This document shows positions 1 through 11,987 of a stretch of 64,000 nt of DNA, piece after piece (the first letter of the stretch is position 1; each line of letters begins with the position of its first letter). This DNA is from Pseudacidovorax intermedius. GTDB taxonomy: Bacteria > Pseudomonadota > Gammaproteobacteria > Burkholderiales > Burkholderiaceae_C. The notes beneath the pieces are model-generated. The model searched no databases. It saw nothing but the letters and a program-made list of their open reading frames with translations, and was not told where the DNA came from. Both the position numbers and the translations under genes were made by a program. The stretch covers positions 186,001 to 250,000 of the forward strand of contig NZ_QQAV01000006.1 of NCBI RefSeq assembly GCF_003350475.1, written 5' to 3'.

Positions 1-25
1 TGGCGGGGGTGGCGGCGGCGTTCAT
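1..25 (-). CDS. fixB: FixB, N-terminal codons only (electron transfer flavoprotein alpha subunit)
   Basis: Only the first eight codons lie inside the window (M-N-A-A-A-T-P-A). The ATG overlaps the fixA stop as ATGA, the usual translational coupling in fixABCX operons. FixB would pair with FixA as the flavin-binding alpha subunit of the bifurcating ETF that reduces ferredoxin or flavodoxin for nitrogenase. The identity is inferred from gene order; eight residues cannot prove it. Confidence 0.65.
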
Positions 26-870
26 GCGTCTTCCTTCATCGCGAGGTCGGCTTCCAGTGTGGGATGCCGGGTGAAGATCTTCTGCAGCAGGTTCAGCGAG
101 ACGTCGCGCAGGCTGGAGTCCTCCAGCGCCAGCATCTCGGCCTTCTCGCTGCGCGGCGTCGGACCGAAGACCTTGCTGACCACGGTGGGCGAGCCCTTGA
201 GGCCGATCTTGTCGAGGTCCTCGATGCCGGCCTGTTCCTTGTTCCACTTGCGCACCGGATAGCCGGCGGCGTGGATCATGGCCGGCAGCGAGGCGAAGCG
301 CAGCTCGTTGGTGTTCTCCAGCATGGTGATCAGGCAGGGCAGGGCGGTGCGCAGCTGCTGCACGCCGCCTTCGGCCCGGCGCTCGACGGTGATGGTGCGG
401 CCGTCCAGGTCGGTCTCGACGATGCGCGAGACGTAGGTCAGCAGCTGCAGGCCCATCCGCTTGGCGATGCCGGGGCCCACCTGGGCCGTGTCGCCGTCGA
501 TGGTCTGCTTGCCGGTGAAGACAATGTCCACCGCCTGTTCGCGGCCGATCTGCCGGATGCCGGCCGCCAGCGCGTACGAGGTGGCCAGCGTGTCGGCCCC
601 GGCGAAGGCGCGGTCGGTCACCAGCACCGCGTCGTCGGCACCGTAGCTGATGCACTTGCGCAGCGCCTCCTCGGCCTGCGGCGGGCCCATGCACAGCACG
701 GTGACCTTGCCGCCGAACCGGTCCTTGAGCCGCAGCGCCTCTTCGAGCGAGAACAGGTCGTAGGGGTTGACGATGGCCGGCACCCCCTGGCGCATGATGG
801 TGTTGGTCACCGGATGGACGCGGATCTGCGCCGAGTCCGGCACCTGCTTGATGCAGACGACGATGTGCAT
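22..870 (-). CDS. fixA: FixA, electron transfer flavoprotein beta subunit
   Basis: A 282-residue ETF beta subunit starting MHIVVCIKQVPDS, with the ETF signature around GKQTIDGDTAQVGPGIAKR in the middle third. FixA and FixB form the bifurcating flavoprotein that, with FixC and FixX, splits NADH electrons between quinone and the low-potential carrier feeding nitrogenase. The open frame extends further upstream, but the ATG at 870 is preceded by GGAGG at good spacing and lies 16 bases after nifW. It is the fourth gene of the operon started by nifV. Length and sequence are typical of the nif-linked branch. Confidence 0.96.
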   Translation of the reverse strand: MHIVVCIKQVPDSAQIRVHPVTNTIMRQGVPAIVNPYDLFSLEEALRLKDRFGGKVTVLCMGPPQAEEALRKCISYGADDAVLVTDRAFAGADTLATSYALAAGIRQIGREQAVDIVFTGKQTIDGDTAQVGPGIAKRMGLQLLTYVSRIVETDLDGRTITVERRAEGGVQQLRTALPCLITMLENTNELRFASLPAMIHAAGYPVRKWNKEQAGIEDLDKIGLKGSPTVVSKVFGPTPRSEKAEMLALEDSSLRDVSLNLLQKIFTRHPTLEADLAMKEDA

Positions 871-886
871 GTCGGACCTCCGCGTC

Positions 887-1225
887 TCAGGCCGCCGCCC
901 GCATGGGCAGCGTGCGCTTGAGGCTCTCCAGCGTGACGTGCTGCTTGCCGTCGACGTCCTGGAAGACCTTGAACACCTTCTCTTGCGCCGGCGTGGAGCT
1001 GACGAAGTCGCCATACGCGCGCTGCAGCAGGCCGCGGTAGGCGGTGAACATCTGCAGCTCGTCGGATGGGTCCAGCGACTGCTCCTGCCGGATGTACTGG
1101 AAGAAGCGCTTGAGGATGTGCAGCCGGCTCACGTTGACGACCTTCTGTTCGAAGGGCACGCCGAAGAACTGCAGGAAGTCCTCGGCCGACGAGAGGGCCT
1201 TGAGTTGCTGGAGGAAGTTTTCCAT
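887..1225 (-). CDS. nifW: NifW, nitrogenase stabilising/protective protein
   Basis: A 112-residue protein starting MENFLQQLKALSSAEDFLQF, with the FGVPF and VNVSRLHILKRF segments typical of NifW. NifW helps MoFe protein maturation and protects it against oxygen; the mechanism is not settled. Full length for the family. It starts six bases after the nifP-type cysE gene and is followed by fixA, so it is certainly co-transcribed with both. This order (nifV, cysE, nifW) is also known from other proteobacterial nif clusters. Confidence 0.95.
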   Translation of the reverse strand: MENFLQQLKALSSAEDFLQFFGVPFEQKVVNVSRLHILKRFFQYIRQEQSLDPSDELQMFTAYRGLLQRAYGDFVSSTPAQEKVFKVFQDVDGKQHVTLESLKRTLPMRAAA

Positions 1226-1231
1226 GGCTGC

Positions 1232-1993
1232 TTATGCCTCGCAGGCGGGTTGGGATGGGGGGGCGGCACACACGGCGTCGCAGTCGTGGCAGGCGGCGTC
1301 GTCGGTGCCGAGGCCGCGCTCGCGCTCGAGCTGGGCCACGCGGTCGAGCAGGCAGGCGATGGCCTTGCCCACCGGGTCGGGAATGAGGTGATGGTCCAGG
1401 TCGAAGCCGTGGCGTGGCCGGCGTCCGCGCGCCACCACGCGGCCGGGGATGCCCACCACCGTGGCGTCCGCGGGCACCGGCTCGATGACCACCGAGTTGG
1501 CCGCGATGCGCGCCCGGTCGCCGATGACGATGGGGCCGAGCACCTTGGCGCCCGCGCCCACGATCACGCCGCTGCCCACCGTGGGATGCCGCTTGCCGGG
1601 TGATCCGCTGGTGCCGCCGAGCGTGACGCCATGAAAGAGCGTGACGTCGTCGCCGATCTCGGCCGTCTCGCCGATCACGACGCCGCAGCCATGGTCGATG
1701 AAGAAGCGCTGGCCGATGCGCGCGCCGGGGTGGATGTCCACCTGCGTGAACCAGCGCGCCGCGAAGGAGATCCAGCGCGGCAGGTAGCGCCAGCCGCGGT
1801 GCCAGAGGGCATGGGCGATGCGGTGCAGGGCGATGGCCTGCACGCCGGGATAGATGGTCCACACTTCCATCAGGCTTCGTGCCGCCGGATCGCGCTGCAG
1901 CACGCAGCGCACGTCGCCACGCAGCAGCGTGAACCACGAGGCCGGGGCGGCCACGGCCGGCGAGGCAGTCAGGGCGTCGGCACTGGGTGGCAT
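1232..1993 (-). CDS. nifP: Serine O-acetyltransferase, nif-linked (NifP/CysE type)
   Basis: A 253-residue serine acetyltransferase that makes O-acetylserine for cysteine synthesis. In nif clusters it boosts the cysteine supply for NifS/IscS and Fe-S assembly. Visible are an N-terminal helical part, the DIHPGARIG and [15 protein letters not shown] hexapeptide repeats and HGVTLGGT with the active-site region. The tail carries several cysteines (ACHDCDAVC). The start at 1993 has GAGGAG upstream. An alternative ATG at 2023 overlaps the nifV stop as ATGA and would add ten residues, so the start is uncertain between these two. Confidence 0.92.
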   Translation of the reverse strand: MPPSADALTASPAVAAPASWFTLLRGDVRCVLQRDPAARSLMEVWTIYPGVQAIALHRIAHALWHRGWRYLPRWISFAARWFTQVDIHPGARIGQRFFIDHGCGVVIGETAEIGDDVTLFHGVTLGGTSGSPGKRHPTVGSGVIVGAGAKVLGPIVIGDRARIAANSVVIEPVPADATVVGIPGRVVARGRRPRHGFDLDHHLIPDPVGKAIACLLDRVAQLERERGLGTDDAACHDCDAVCAAPPSQPACEA

Positions 1994-2019
1994 GGCGGGC
2001 TCCTCGTGTCGGTCGTTCG

Positions 2020-3174
2020 TCATGCGGCAAGCACGCCGGCACCGCCCTGCTGGGAGGCGCGCAGGAAGGCATGCAGCTCGTCCTGCGTGGGCGCGCGCTT
2101 GGCCTGTACCGCGTGGTGGCGGATGCGCGCGAGCAGTCGGCGGGTGAGCCCGTCGTCGTCCAGGGCGATGCCCAGCGCGCGGTAGGCGTGGCGCACGGCC
2201 TGCGAACCCGAATGCTTGCCCAGCACCGTGCGGCGCTCGCGGCCCACCTCGGCGGGGTCGAAGGCTTCGTAGGTGGCGGCGTTCTTGAGCAGACCGTCCA
2301 CATGGATGCCGGACTCGTGGGTGAACACGGCCTCGCCCACGATGCTCTTGTTGAAGGCCACGCGCCGGCCCGAAGCCTGCTCGACCAGCTGCGAGATACC
2401 GACCAGCTGGCGCGTGTCGACGCCCGTCTCGCCCTGCTGCAAGTGGCGGGTGGCCATCACCACCTCTTCCAGCGCCGCATTGCCGGCCCGCTCGCCCAGG
2501 CCGTTGACGGTGGTGCTGGCGTGGGTGGCGCCGGCCCGCAGCGCGGCCAGGGTGTTGGCGGTGGCCAGGCCCAGGTCGTTGTGGGCATGGACCTCGATCT
2601 CCATCGCGTTGCCCACGGCTGTGCGCAGCCCGGCAATGGCCGCGTACGTGGAGAAGGGGTCGAGCACGCCCAGCGTGTCCGCATAGCGCACGCGGCGCGC
2701 GCCGTGGTCGCGGGCCTGGCACGCGGCGGCGGCCAGGAAAGCGGGGTCGGCGCGCGAGGCGTCCTCGGCACCGAAGGAAATGCTGCGGCCGGTGCGCGCG
2801 GCGGCGCCGATGATGCGGCCGATCTCCTGAAGCACCCAGTCGCGCGAGCGGCCCAGCTTGTGCTGCAGCTGGATGTCCGAGACCGAGATCGACAGGTGCA
2901 CGATGTCGGCATCGCAGCGCAGCGCGGCGGCCAGGTCGGCCTCGGTCAGGCGGCCCCACACCATCAGTGTGGCGGGCCGGGCCTGCGCCGCGATGGCGTT
3001 GATGCAGGCGATCTCCTCCTCGCCCATGATGGGGATGCCGATCTCCATCTCCGGCACGCCGGCCGCGGCCAGGGCGTGGGCGATGGCGCACTTCTCCTGC
3101 ACCGTGAAGGCGACGCCGGCGGTCTGCTCGCCGTCGCGCAGGGTGGTGTCGTTGATGACGGGGGGATGTGGCAT
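2020..3174 (-). CDS. nifV: NifV, homocitrate synthase
   Basis: A 384-residue HMGL-family enzyme condensing 2-oxoglutarate and acetyl-CoA to homocitrate, the organic ligand of FeMo-cofactor. It begins [29 protein letters not shown] is the metal-binding signature, and [14 protein letters not shown] holds the second pair of metal-binding histidines. ATG 3174 is preferred over an upstream ATG at 3198 because AAGGA sits eight bases ahead of it and the sigma-54 promoter at 3200-3214 would place the transcript start near 3188, downstream of the other ATG. First gene of a nifV-nifP-nifW-fixAB operon. Confidence 0.97.
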   Translation of the reverse strand: MPHPPVINDTTLRDGEQTAGVAFTVQEKCAIAHALAAAGVPEMEIGIPIMGEEEIACINAIAAQARPATLMVWGRLTEADLAAALRCDADIVHLSISVSDIQLQHKLGRSRDWVLQEIGRIIGAAARTGRSISFGAEDASRADPAFLAAAACQARDHGARRVRYADTLGVLDPFSTYAAIAGLRTAVGNAMEIEVHAHNDLGLATANTLAALRAGATHASTTVNGLGERAGNAALEEVVMATRHLQQGETGVDTRQLVGISQLVEQASGRRVAFNKSIVGEAVFTHESGIHVDGLLKNAATYEAFDPAEVGRERRTVLGKHSGSQAVRHAYRALGIALDDDGLTRRLLARIRHHAVQAKRAPTQDELHAFLRASQQGGAGVLAA

Positions 3175-3199
3175 GTCGTGGGTCCTTGCGAATGTCATC

Positions 3200-3214
3200 G
3201 CAAAGCGCGTGCCA
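3200..3214 (-). promoter_or_regulatory. Sigma-54 (-24/-12) promoter of the nifV operon
   Basis: On the minus strand the sequence reads TGGCACGCGCTTTGC, which matches the RpoN consensus with the invariant GG and GC ten bases apart. The predicted start is near 3188, leaving a leader of about 14 bases that still contains the AAGGA ribosome site of nifV. Confidence 0.9.
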
Positions 3215-3286
3215 CGCGGAGATGAGCTTCAGAGTGGCGTTTTGTCGCGACCGATGTGACGAGCAGGACCCTGTGCCTGTAGCGAA

Positions 3287-3302
3287 TGTGCTGTTTCGGA
3301 CA
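3287..3302. promoter_or_regulatory. NifA upstream activator site for nifV
   Basis: A perfect TGT-N10-ACA motif (TGTGCTGTTTCGGACA), about 100-115 bases upstream of the predicted nifV transcript start. This is the usual distance for NifA acting on an RpoN promoter through a DNA loop. Confidence 0.8.
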
Positions 3303-3360
3303 GGACGCGGGTCCGTTCACGCCTTGCCGGTTTTCCAGGGCGCCGCGCGCCATCCGCATC

Positions 3361-3690
3361 GCATGAAGCCGGTGCGGCGCCAGGTTCGAATGGCCGCGGA
3401 GCAGGCCATGCCAGGGCACCCGAGGAACTGGCTTTGCCAGGCCTCGGGGTGCGCCCCCCTCCAAGCCGAAGGCGCAAGAGAGGGGGGAGCCGCGAAGCGG
3501 CATGGGGGGCTTTTCACTTCAGCGCCGCGCGCGCATCGCATGAAACCGGTGCGGCGCCAGGATCGAATGGCCGCGGAGCAGGCCATACCAGGGCACCCGA
3601 GGAACTGGCTTTGCCAGGCCTCGGGGTGCGCCCCCCTCCAAGCCGAAGGCGCCAGAGAGGGGGGAGCCGCGAAGCGGCATGGGGGGTGCC
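3361..3690 (+). repeat. Two tandem copies of a dispersed intergenic repeat
   Basis: Two nearly identical units of about 150 bases with a period of 177 bases, beginning at 3361 and 3538. Each contains GGAACTGGCTTTGCCAGGCC, a CCCCCCTCC...GAGAGGGGGG stem and a GCCGC-GAA-GCGGC hairpin. Related copies occur at 5961, 13850, 35409, 37706 and 46078. The strong hairpins lie between convergent or successive operons, so they may stop or process transcripts. No gene is seen in the 3215-3694 interval apart from the NifA site. Confidence 0.9.
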
Positions 3691-3694
3691 TTCT

Positions 3695-4030
3695 CTATTT
3701 CTCCCGCGCGTGGTTGCGCGTATGCCGGGGCAGCTCGATGGTCACGTCTGCGTCGCGCAGCTTCACGCAGCAGGCCAAGCGCGACTGGGCTTCCAGGCCC
3801 CAGGCGTTGTCCAGCTGGTCGTTCTCTTCGTCGTCCGGCGGCGCGAGCGAGGCGGCGCCCTCGCGCACATAGACGTGGCAGGTGGCGCAGGCGGCCACCA
3901 TCTCGCAGGCATGCTCGATGGCGACGCCGGCCGCCAGCAGGCCTTCGCACAGCGAGGCACCGCGCTTGAGTTCGAGGACCCGGCCCTCGGGGCACAGATC
4001 GGGATGGGGCAGGACGCGGACCTGGGGCAT
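3695..4030 (-). CDS. fdx: ISC-type [2Fe-2S] ferredoxin
   Basis: A 111-residue adrenodoxin-like ferredoxin with the ligand pattern C-x5-C-x2-C (ACEMVAACATC) and a fourth cysteine in SRLACCVKL. It starts MPQVRVLPHPDLCPEG, typical of the ferredoxin following hscA in isc operons. It would supply electrons during Fe-S cluster assembly on IscU. It begins 20 bases after hscA and is the last gene of the operon; the repeat pair at 3361-3690 lies immediately downstream. Confidence 0.93.
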   Translation of the reverse strand: MPQVRVLPHPDLCPEGRVLELKRGASLCEGLLAAGVAIEHACEMVAACATCHVYVREGAASLAPPDDEENDQLDNAWGLEAQSRLACCVKLRDADVTIELPRHTRNHAREK

Positions 4031-4050
4031 GGCAGAAGGCTTTTGTGGGA

Positions 4051-5925
<1,875 letters not shown>

Positions 5926-5960
5926 GTCAATGTCTTCGGATGCTGCGCGCCACCAACGGC

Positions 5961-6116
5961 GCATGAAACTGCCTCACGGCCGCAGATCGAAAGGCCGCGG
6001 AGCAGGCCACGCGGGAGCACCCGCGGAACTGGCTTTGCCAGGCCGCTGGGTGCGCCCCCCCTCCAAGCCGAAGGCGCCAGAGAGGGGGGGGAGCCGCGAA
6101 GCGGCATGGGGGGGTG
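5961..6116 (+). repeat. Dispersed intergenic repeat inside the isc operon
   Basis: A third copy of the repeat described at 3361, lying in the 195-base gap between iscA and hscA. It has the same CCCCCCTCC/GAGGGGGG stem and GCCGC-GAA-GCGGC hairpin. Its place within an operon suggests attenuation or RNA processing between iscA and hscA. Confidence 0.88.
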
Positions 6117-6120
6117 CCCT

Positions 6121-6444
6121 CTATACGGCGAAGCTCTCGCCACAACCGCAGTTGGCCTTGGCGTTCGGGTTGTTGAACTTGAAGCCCTCGTTCAGCCCCT
6201 CGCGCACGAAGTCCAGCTCGGTGCCGTCCAGCATGGCCAGGCTGCGCGCGTCCACGACCACGTTCACGCCCTCGCTCTCGAAGCACTGGTCGTCGTCGTT
6301 GAGCCGGTCGACGAACTCCAGGGCGTAGGCATAGCCCGAGCAGCCGCTGGTCTTGACGGCGAGGCGCAGGCCGATGCCGCCGCCGCGCTTGACCAGCGAG
6401 CGGGCCACATGCCGTGCGGCGGAGGGAGTCAGGGAGACGGTCAT
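6121..6444 (-). CDS. iscA: IscA, A-type Fe-S carrier
   Basis: A 107-residue HesB/IscA-family carrier with the three conserved cysteines at C35 (TSGCSGYAY), C99 and C101 (NCGCGESF). It would receive or donate [2Fe-2S]/[4Fe-4S] clusters during maturation of nitrogenase and its electron donors. It is 15 bases downstream of a second A-type carrier, and both belong to the iscS-iscU operon. Confidence 0.94.
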   Translation of the reverse strand: MTVSLTPSAARHVARSLVKRGGGIGLRLAVKTSGCSGYAYALEFVDRLNDDDQCFESEGVNVVVDARSLAMLDGTELDFVREGLNEGFKFNNPNAKANCGCGESFAV

Positions 6445-6459
6445 CGCCAGGGCTCCCGC

Positions 6460-6834
6460 TCAGACGGAGAAGGACGAGCCGCAGCCGCAGGTGCTCTGGG
6501 CGTTGGGGTTGTGGATCACGAAGCGCGAGCCTTCCAGCCCCTCCTCGTAGTCCACCTGGGCGCCCAGCAGGTATTGCTGGCTCATCGCGTCCACCACCAG
6601 GGCCACGCCCTCGGTGACCACGGTGGTGTCGTCCTCGGCAATCTGGTCGTCGAAAGCGAAGCCGTACTGGAAGCCCGAGCAGCCGCCGCCGGTGACATAC
6701 AGGCGCAGCTTCAGGGCGGGGTTGCCTTCCTCCTCGATCAGCGAGGCCACCTTGGCGGCGGCGCGGGACGTGAATTCGAGCAGGGCGGGCATGGCGATCG
6801 GATCGACCGTGGGGTTGAGGGCGATGGCGTCCAT
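6460..6834 (-). CDS. ErpA-like A-type Fe-S carrier
   Basis: A 124-residue HesB-family protein with C52 (GGGCSGFQY) and C116/C118 (TCGCGSSF). The GFAFDD and [15 protein letters not shown] segments resemble ErpA more than IscA. It has a 15-residue N-terminal extension before [12 protein letters not shown]; an internal ATG at codon 15 could be an alternative start. It sits between iscU and iscA, so this operon encodes two different carriers. A third A-type carrier is encoded at 14146. Confidence 0.9.
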   Translation of the reverse strand: MDAIALNPTVDPIAMPALLEFTSRAAAKVASLIEEEGNPALKLRLYVTGGGCSGFQYGFAFDDQIAEDDTTVVTEGVALVVDAMSQQYLLGAQVDYEEGLEGSRFVIHNPNAQSTCGCGSSFSV

Positions 6835-6871
6835 CGGGTTCTCCTTGGAAAGGGGCGGGAAAAAAGGGGAT

Positions 6872-7324
6872 TCAGTGGCGGCCGGTGCTGGCGCAGGCCG
6901 GCTGCTCGGCCAGCACCTGGGCCTCGGCCGCAGCGGCCTGCCGCGTGGCCTGGCGGGCGCGGAAGTCGGCCACGGCGGCCTTGATGGCGTCCTCGGCCAG
7001 GATGGAGCAGTGGATCTTGACGGGCGGCAGGGCCAGCTCTTCGGCGATCTGCGCGTTCTTGATGGCCAGCGCCTCGTCCAGCGTGCGGCCGCGCACCCAC
7101 TCGGTCACCAGCGAGCTCGACGCGATGGCCGATCCGCAGCCGTAGGTCTTGAACCTGGCGTCCTCGATCACGCCGTCGGCGTTGACGCGGATCTGCAGGC
7201 GCATCACGTCGCCGCAGGCCGGCGCGCCCACCATGCCGGTGCCGACGTTCTCGTCGCCGGCCTCGAAGGCGCCGACGTTGCGGGGGTTCTCGTAGTGGTC
7301 GATGACCTTGTCGCTGTATGCCAT
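6872..7324 (-). CDS. iscU: IscU, Fe-S cluster scaffold
   Basis: A 150-residue IscU scaffold with cluster ligands C37, D39, C63 and C106 and the HscA-binding LPPVK at residues 99-103, so this is the ISC type and not the N-terminal part of a modular NifU. It carries a C-terminal tail of about 25 residues, alanine-rich and ending ACASTGRH, beyond normal IscU. It lies between iscS (55 bases) and the ErpA-like gene. In the absence of nifU in this window it is the probable scaffold for nitrogenase clusters. Confidence 0.95.
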   Translation of the reverse strand: MAYSDKVIDHYENPRNVGAFEAGDENVGTGMVGAPACGDVMRLQIRVNADGVIEDARFKTYGCGSAIASSSLVTEWVRGRTLDEALAIKNAQIAEELALPPVKIHCSILAEDAIKAAVADFRARQATRQAAAAEAQVLAEQPACASTGRH

Positions 7325-7379
7325 GAAGCCTTGCTCCGTGTCGAAGGTTGGAAGAGGAGGGTCGTCAGGAGGCGGTCGC

Positions 7380-8624
7380 TCAGTGCTCGGCCCACTGGAT
7401 GGAATCGAGATCCACGCCGGCCTGCACCAGGTCCCACAGCGGGCTCATGGCGCGCAGGCGCTGCACCACCTCGCGCACCTGGGCGACGGTGGCGTCGATC
7501 TCGGCCTCGGTGGTGAAGCGGCCGATGGAGAAGCGCACCGAGCTGTGGGCCAGCTCGTCGCTGCGGCCCATGGCGCGCAGCACGTAGCTGGGCTCCAGGC
7601 TGGCGGAGGTGCAGGCCGAGCCCGAGGACACGGCCACGCCCTTGATGCCCATCAGCAGCGATTCGCCCTCGACATAGTTGAAGCTCACGTTGAGGTAGCC
7701 GGGCGCGCGCCGCTCGGCATGGCCGTTGAGGGCCACCGCCTCCAGCGTGCGCAGGCCGTTCCACAGCCGCTCGCGCAGGGCCAGGATGCGGGCGTTGTCG
7801 GCGGCCATCTGTTCGCGCGCCAGCCAGAAGGCCTCGCCCATGCCCACGATCTGGTGCACCGGCAGAGTGCCCGAGCGCATGCCGCGCTCGTGGCCGCCGC
7901 CGTGCATCTGGGCGTCGAGCCGCACGCGCGGCTTGCGGCGCACGTACAGCGCGCCGATGCCCTTGGGGCCATAGAGCTTGTGGGCCGACAGCGACATCAG
8001 GTCCACCGGCCATTGCGCCAGGTCGATGGCGATCTTCCCGGCGGCCTGTGCGGCATCGACGTGGAAGAACACGCCGCGCTCGCGGCACAGCGTGCCCAGC
8101 GTGGTGATGTCCTGCACCACACCGGTCTCGTTGTTCACGGCCATCACCGAGGCGAGCACCGTGTCGGGCCGCAGGGCGGCGGCGAAGCGCTCCAGGTCCA
8201 CCAGGCCGTCGGCGTCGACCGGTAGCACCGTCACTTCATAACCCTCGCGCTCCAGCTCGCGCATGCTGTCGAGCACGGCCTTGTGCTCGGTGGCCACGGT
8301 CACCAGGTGGCGACCCTTGCCGGCGTAGAAGCGGGCCGCGCCCTTGATGGCGAGGTTGTTGGACTCGGTGGCGCCCGAGGTCCACACGATCTCGCGCGGG
8401 TCGGCATTGACCAGTGCGCAAACTTGTTCGCGAGCCAGTTCCACCGCCTCCTCGGCGGCCCAGCCGTAGGCGTGCGAGCGGCTGGCGGGGTTGCCATAGA
8501 TCTCGCTGAGGTAGGGCAGCATGCGCGTGGCCACGCGGCGGTCCACCGGCGTGGTGGCGGCGTAGTCCAGGTAGATGGGACGCGCGGGGCGGGCGTTGGC
8601 TGTGTCGCGGGGAAGGTCGGACAT
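7380..8624 (-). CDS. iscS: IscS-type cysteine desulfurase
   Basis: A 414-residue PLP enzyme releasing sulfur from cysteine for IscU. The PLP lysine lies in [10 protein letters not shown], and the catalytic cysteine is C338 in [17 protein letters not shown], which is the IscS rather than SufS loop. It starts [24 protein letters not shown] 8624 has AGGAG upstream, and the much longer open frame ahead of it is antisense to nifA and spurious. First gene of the isc-type operon and preceded by a clear sigma-54 promoter, so it probably serves nitrogen fixation rather than housekeeping. Confidence 0.95.
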   Translation of the reverse strand: MSDLPRDTANARPARPIYLDYAATTPVDRRVATRMLPYLSEIYGNPASRSHAYGWAAEEAVELAREQVCALVNADPREIVWTSGATESNNLAIKGAARFYAGKGRHLVTVATEHKAVLDSMRELEREGYEVTVLPVDADGLVDLERFAAALRPDTVLASVMAVNNETGVVQDITTLGTLCRERGVFFHVDAAQAAGKIAIDLAQWPVDLMSLSAHKLYGPKGIGALYVRRKPRVRLDAQMHGGGHERGMRSGTLPVHQIVGMGEAFWLAREQMAADNARILALRERLWNGLRTLEAVALNGHAERRAPGYLNVSFNYVEGESLLMGIKGVAVSSGSACTSASLEPSYVLRAMGRSDELAHSSVRFSIGRFTTEAEIDATVAQVREVVQRLRAMSPLWDLVQAGVDLDSIQWAEH

Positions 8625-8659
8625 GGCGGGCTCCTGGTGGGCTAGACGCCAGTGCTTTT

Positions 8660-8674
8660 GCAACATCGGTGCCA
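8660..8674 (-). promoter_or_regulatory. Sigma-54 (-24/-12) promoter of the iscS operon
   Basis: The minus strand reads TGGCACCGATGTTGC, a strong RpoN match. The predicted start is near 8648, 24 bases before the iscS ATG. The best NifA-site candidate is imperfect: TGT-N10-ACG at 8822-8837. The rest of the 8675-8942 gap towards nifA shows a T-tract near 8720 but no clear nifA promoter. Confidence 0.87.
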
Positions 8675-8942
8675 CGCCCGAATCGCACGAAAGCCCACTC
8701 CCGATGGGGTCCGCGGGCGATTTTTTTGTTGGATTTGTGCGCTGGATCAAGGTAAGGCGCGGCGGGCCATGTCCCGTTTGTCGTGAATGTCCGGCACGCG
8801 TCGCGACGGTGCATCCGGGGCTGTCACAGCGTTGACGAATAGGTATGTTTCTTGCGAAGAAGCCGACAAAGCCGACGTGCCCGCGCCGATCGGTAACGGG
8901 CCGGCCGGTGGGTGGTACGGACGGCGGAAAGCGAGGTTCCCC

Positions 8943-10655
<1,713 letters not shown>

Positions 10656-10927
10656 GCGGACTGGGGCGGTAGCGGCTTGGGCGAAGGTGCTGTCCGTGGG
10701 CCCTGGACGAAGCGCCCGGCCTGGGGCGTGCGGCCTGGGCGCCCAGCGGCCGCGTCCCTCGTTGGGAAGGTGCGAACGAACCCGTCATGCCCGCTCGTGC
10801 TGCGAAAACACGCCCACTCCGCGTCGCAAATGCTCGCCATAGCCCAAGCTATGGCTGCGCTTTGCTCCTTGATTGGCCGCGTTTTCGCAGCCCGCTCGGC
10901 CACGCCGGATTCATTCACACCTTCCTG

Positions 10928-11608
10928 ACGCTCGGGCAACCTGCGGTGCTCGCCGGATGAGCGCGCGGCGTAACTCGCTGCGCTGCCTGACGGCAGCTCC
11001 GCTCAAACAAACGCCGCGAGTCAGTCACAACCGGCCCGCGGGGGCCGCGGGCCTCGCTCATCCGGCTGCGCTCCTCGGCGCGTCCACAGGGCGCCCAGGC
11101 CGCACACCCCAGGCCGGGCTTGTGGGGAGGTGATCTTCACGCCCGCTCTTGGCAGTCACCCGCGTTCGTCGCTGGCTCCTCAGCTCAAGGCCGCAGAAGC
11201 CAGAACAGCGGCATCAGCAATGGCATAGCGAGCGCATGGGCCCGGCCGCGCCACAGGCAGACGCACACGCACAGATTCGTATGCAGGTGCAGGTGCGGGG
11301 GCGGGCGGGGCGGGGGCGGCAGCGCAGTGCGCGACTGCGGTCGCTGATCCGCGAGCAGTGTTGTGTGGCGGCCATGTCTTGAGCGGGCGGTAATGGGCGA
11401 AGGTCACGCTACACCCCGAGCCTGGCTGGCCCCGGCGCCCAGGGCGGCCCCTCAGGCTGCGCCGAGGAGCGCAGCCGGATGAGCGAGGCCCGCGGCCCCC
11501 GCGGGCCGGTTGTGACTGACTCATGGCGTTTGTTCGAGCGGAGCGCGTCAGCGCGCAGCGAGTTACGCCATGCGCTCATCCGGCGAGCACCGCAGGTTTC
11601 CCGAGCGT
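10928..11608. repeat. Long inverted repeat pair (about 150-base arms)
   Basis: The left arm, 10928-11081, starts ACGCTCGGGCAACCTGCGG and ends CTCCTCGGCGCG. It is found as its reverse complement at 11459-11608 with few mismatches, separated by about 380 bases. No transposase or terminal duplication is visible. It may be a dispersed chromosomal repeat present as two opposed copies. Confidence 0.85.
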
Positions 11609-11650
11609 TCAGCGAGGGACGCAGCATGTGGGGCCGCCCTGGGCGCCGGG

Positions 11651-11777
11651 GCCAGCCAGGCGCCCGCCCAGCGTCAACGGTAAACGCTGCGACCCAAGCC
11701 AGCCAGGCGCCCGCCCAGCGGCAACGGTAGAGGCCGCCTCCGAAGCCAGCCAAGCGCCCCAACAGCGCCAGCGTTAG
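11651..11777 (+). repeat. 47-base imperfect tandem repeat, about 2.7 units
   Basis: Units start at 11651, 11698 and 11745 with GCCAGCCAGGCGCCCGCCCA or a close variant, followed by a diverging half. The third unit is partial and more degenerate. It lies just upstream of the nifB activator site; function unknown. Confidence 0.8.
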
Positions 11778-11798
11778 AAGCACGACCCAACACCCCTT

Positions 11799-11814
11799 TG
11801 TCGCAACGCCAACA
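11799..11814. promoter_or_regulatory. NifA upstream activator site for nifB
   Basis: A perfect TGT-N10-ACA (TGTCGCAACGCCAACA), about 130-145 bases ahead of the predicted nifB transcript start. Confidence 0.8.
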
Positions 11815-11919
11815 CACCCAACGCGACACACATCAAACCCTGTCGCAACCCCGCCAGACAAACGCTCCAAAACCAACGCGAAACCGTGCAAAACCCAACG
11901 CTGGAGCGCCACAACCGCG

Positions 11920-11934
11920 TGGCATGTTTTTGGC
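11920..11934 (+). promoter_or_regulatory. Sigma-54 (-24/-12) promoter of the nifB operon
   Basis: TGGCATGTTTTTGGC matches the RpoN consensus with GG-N10-GC and a T-tract in the spacer; only the second T of the -12 TTGC differs. The predicted start is near 11946, 42 bases before the nifB ATG. Confidence 0.82.
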
Positions 11935-11987
11935 AGTAGGGACCCCGTACGCGGCCAAGTCGGGCCGCCATCCCGCGAGGTCCATCC

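Larger units (their letters stand above)
10656..11798. other. Long non-coding interval between nifA and nifB
   Basis: More than 1.1 kb without a believable gene. Open frames here are short, arginine/proline-rich and occur on both strands. The interval holds a 150-base inverted repeat pair (10928-11081 and 11459-11608), a 47-base imperfect tandem repeat (11651-11777) and, just beyond, the nifB regulatory sites. No nifA terminator with a U-tract was seen. Confidence 0.75.

Noticed and set aside
8822-8837. TGT-N10-ACG as NifA site for iscS
   Set aside because: Last base differs from consensus and similar near-matches are frequent in this DNA; listed only as a candidate in the promoter entry.
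10928-11608. Insertion sequence bounded by inverted repeats
   Set aside because: No transposase frame or target duplication inside or beside the arms; small frames there have low-complexity composition.
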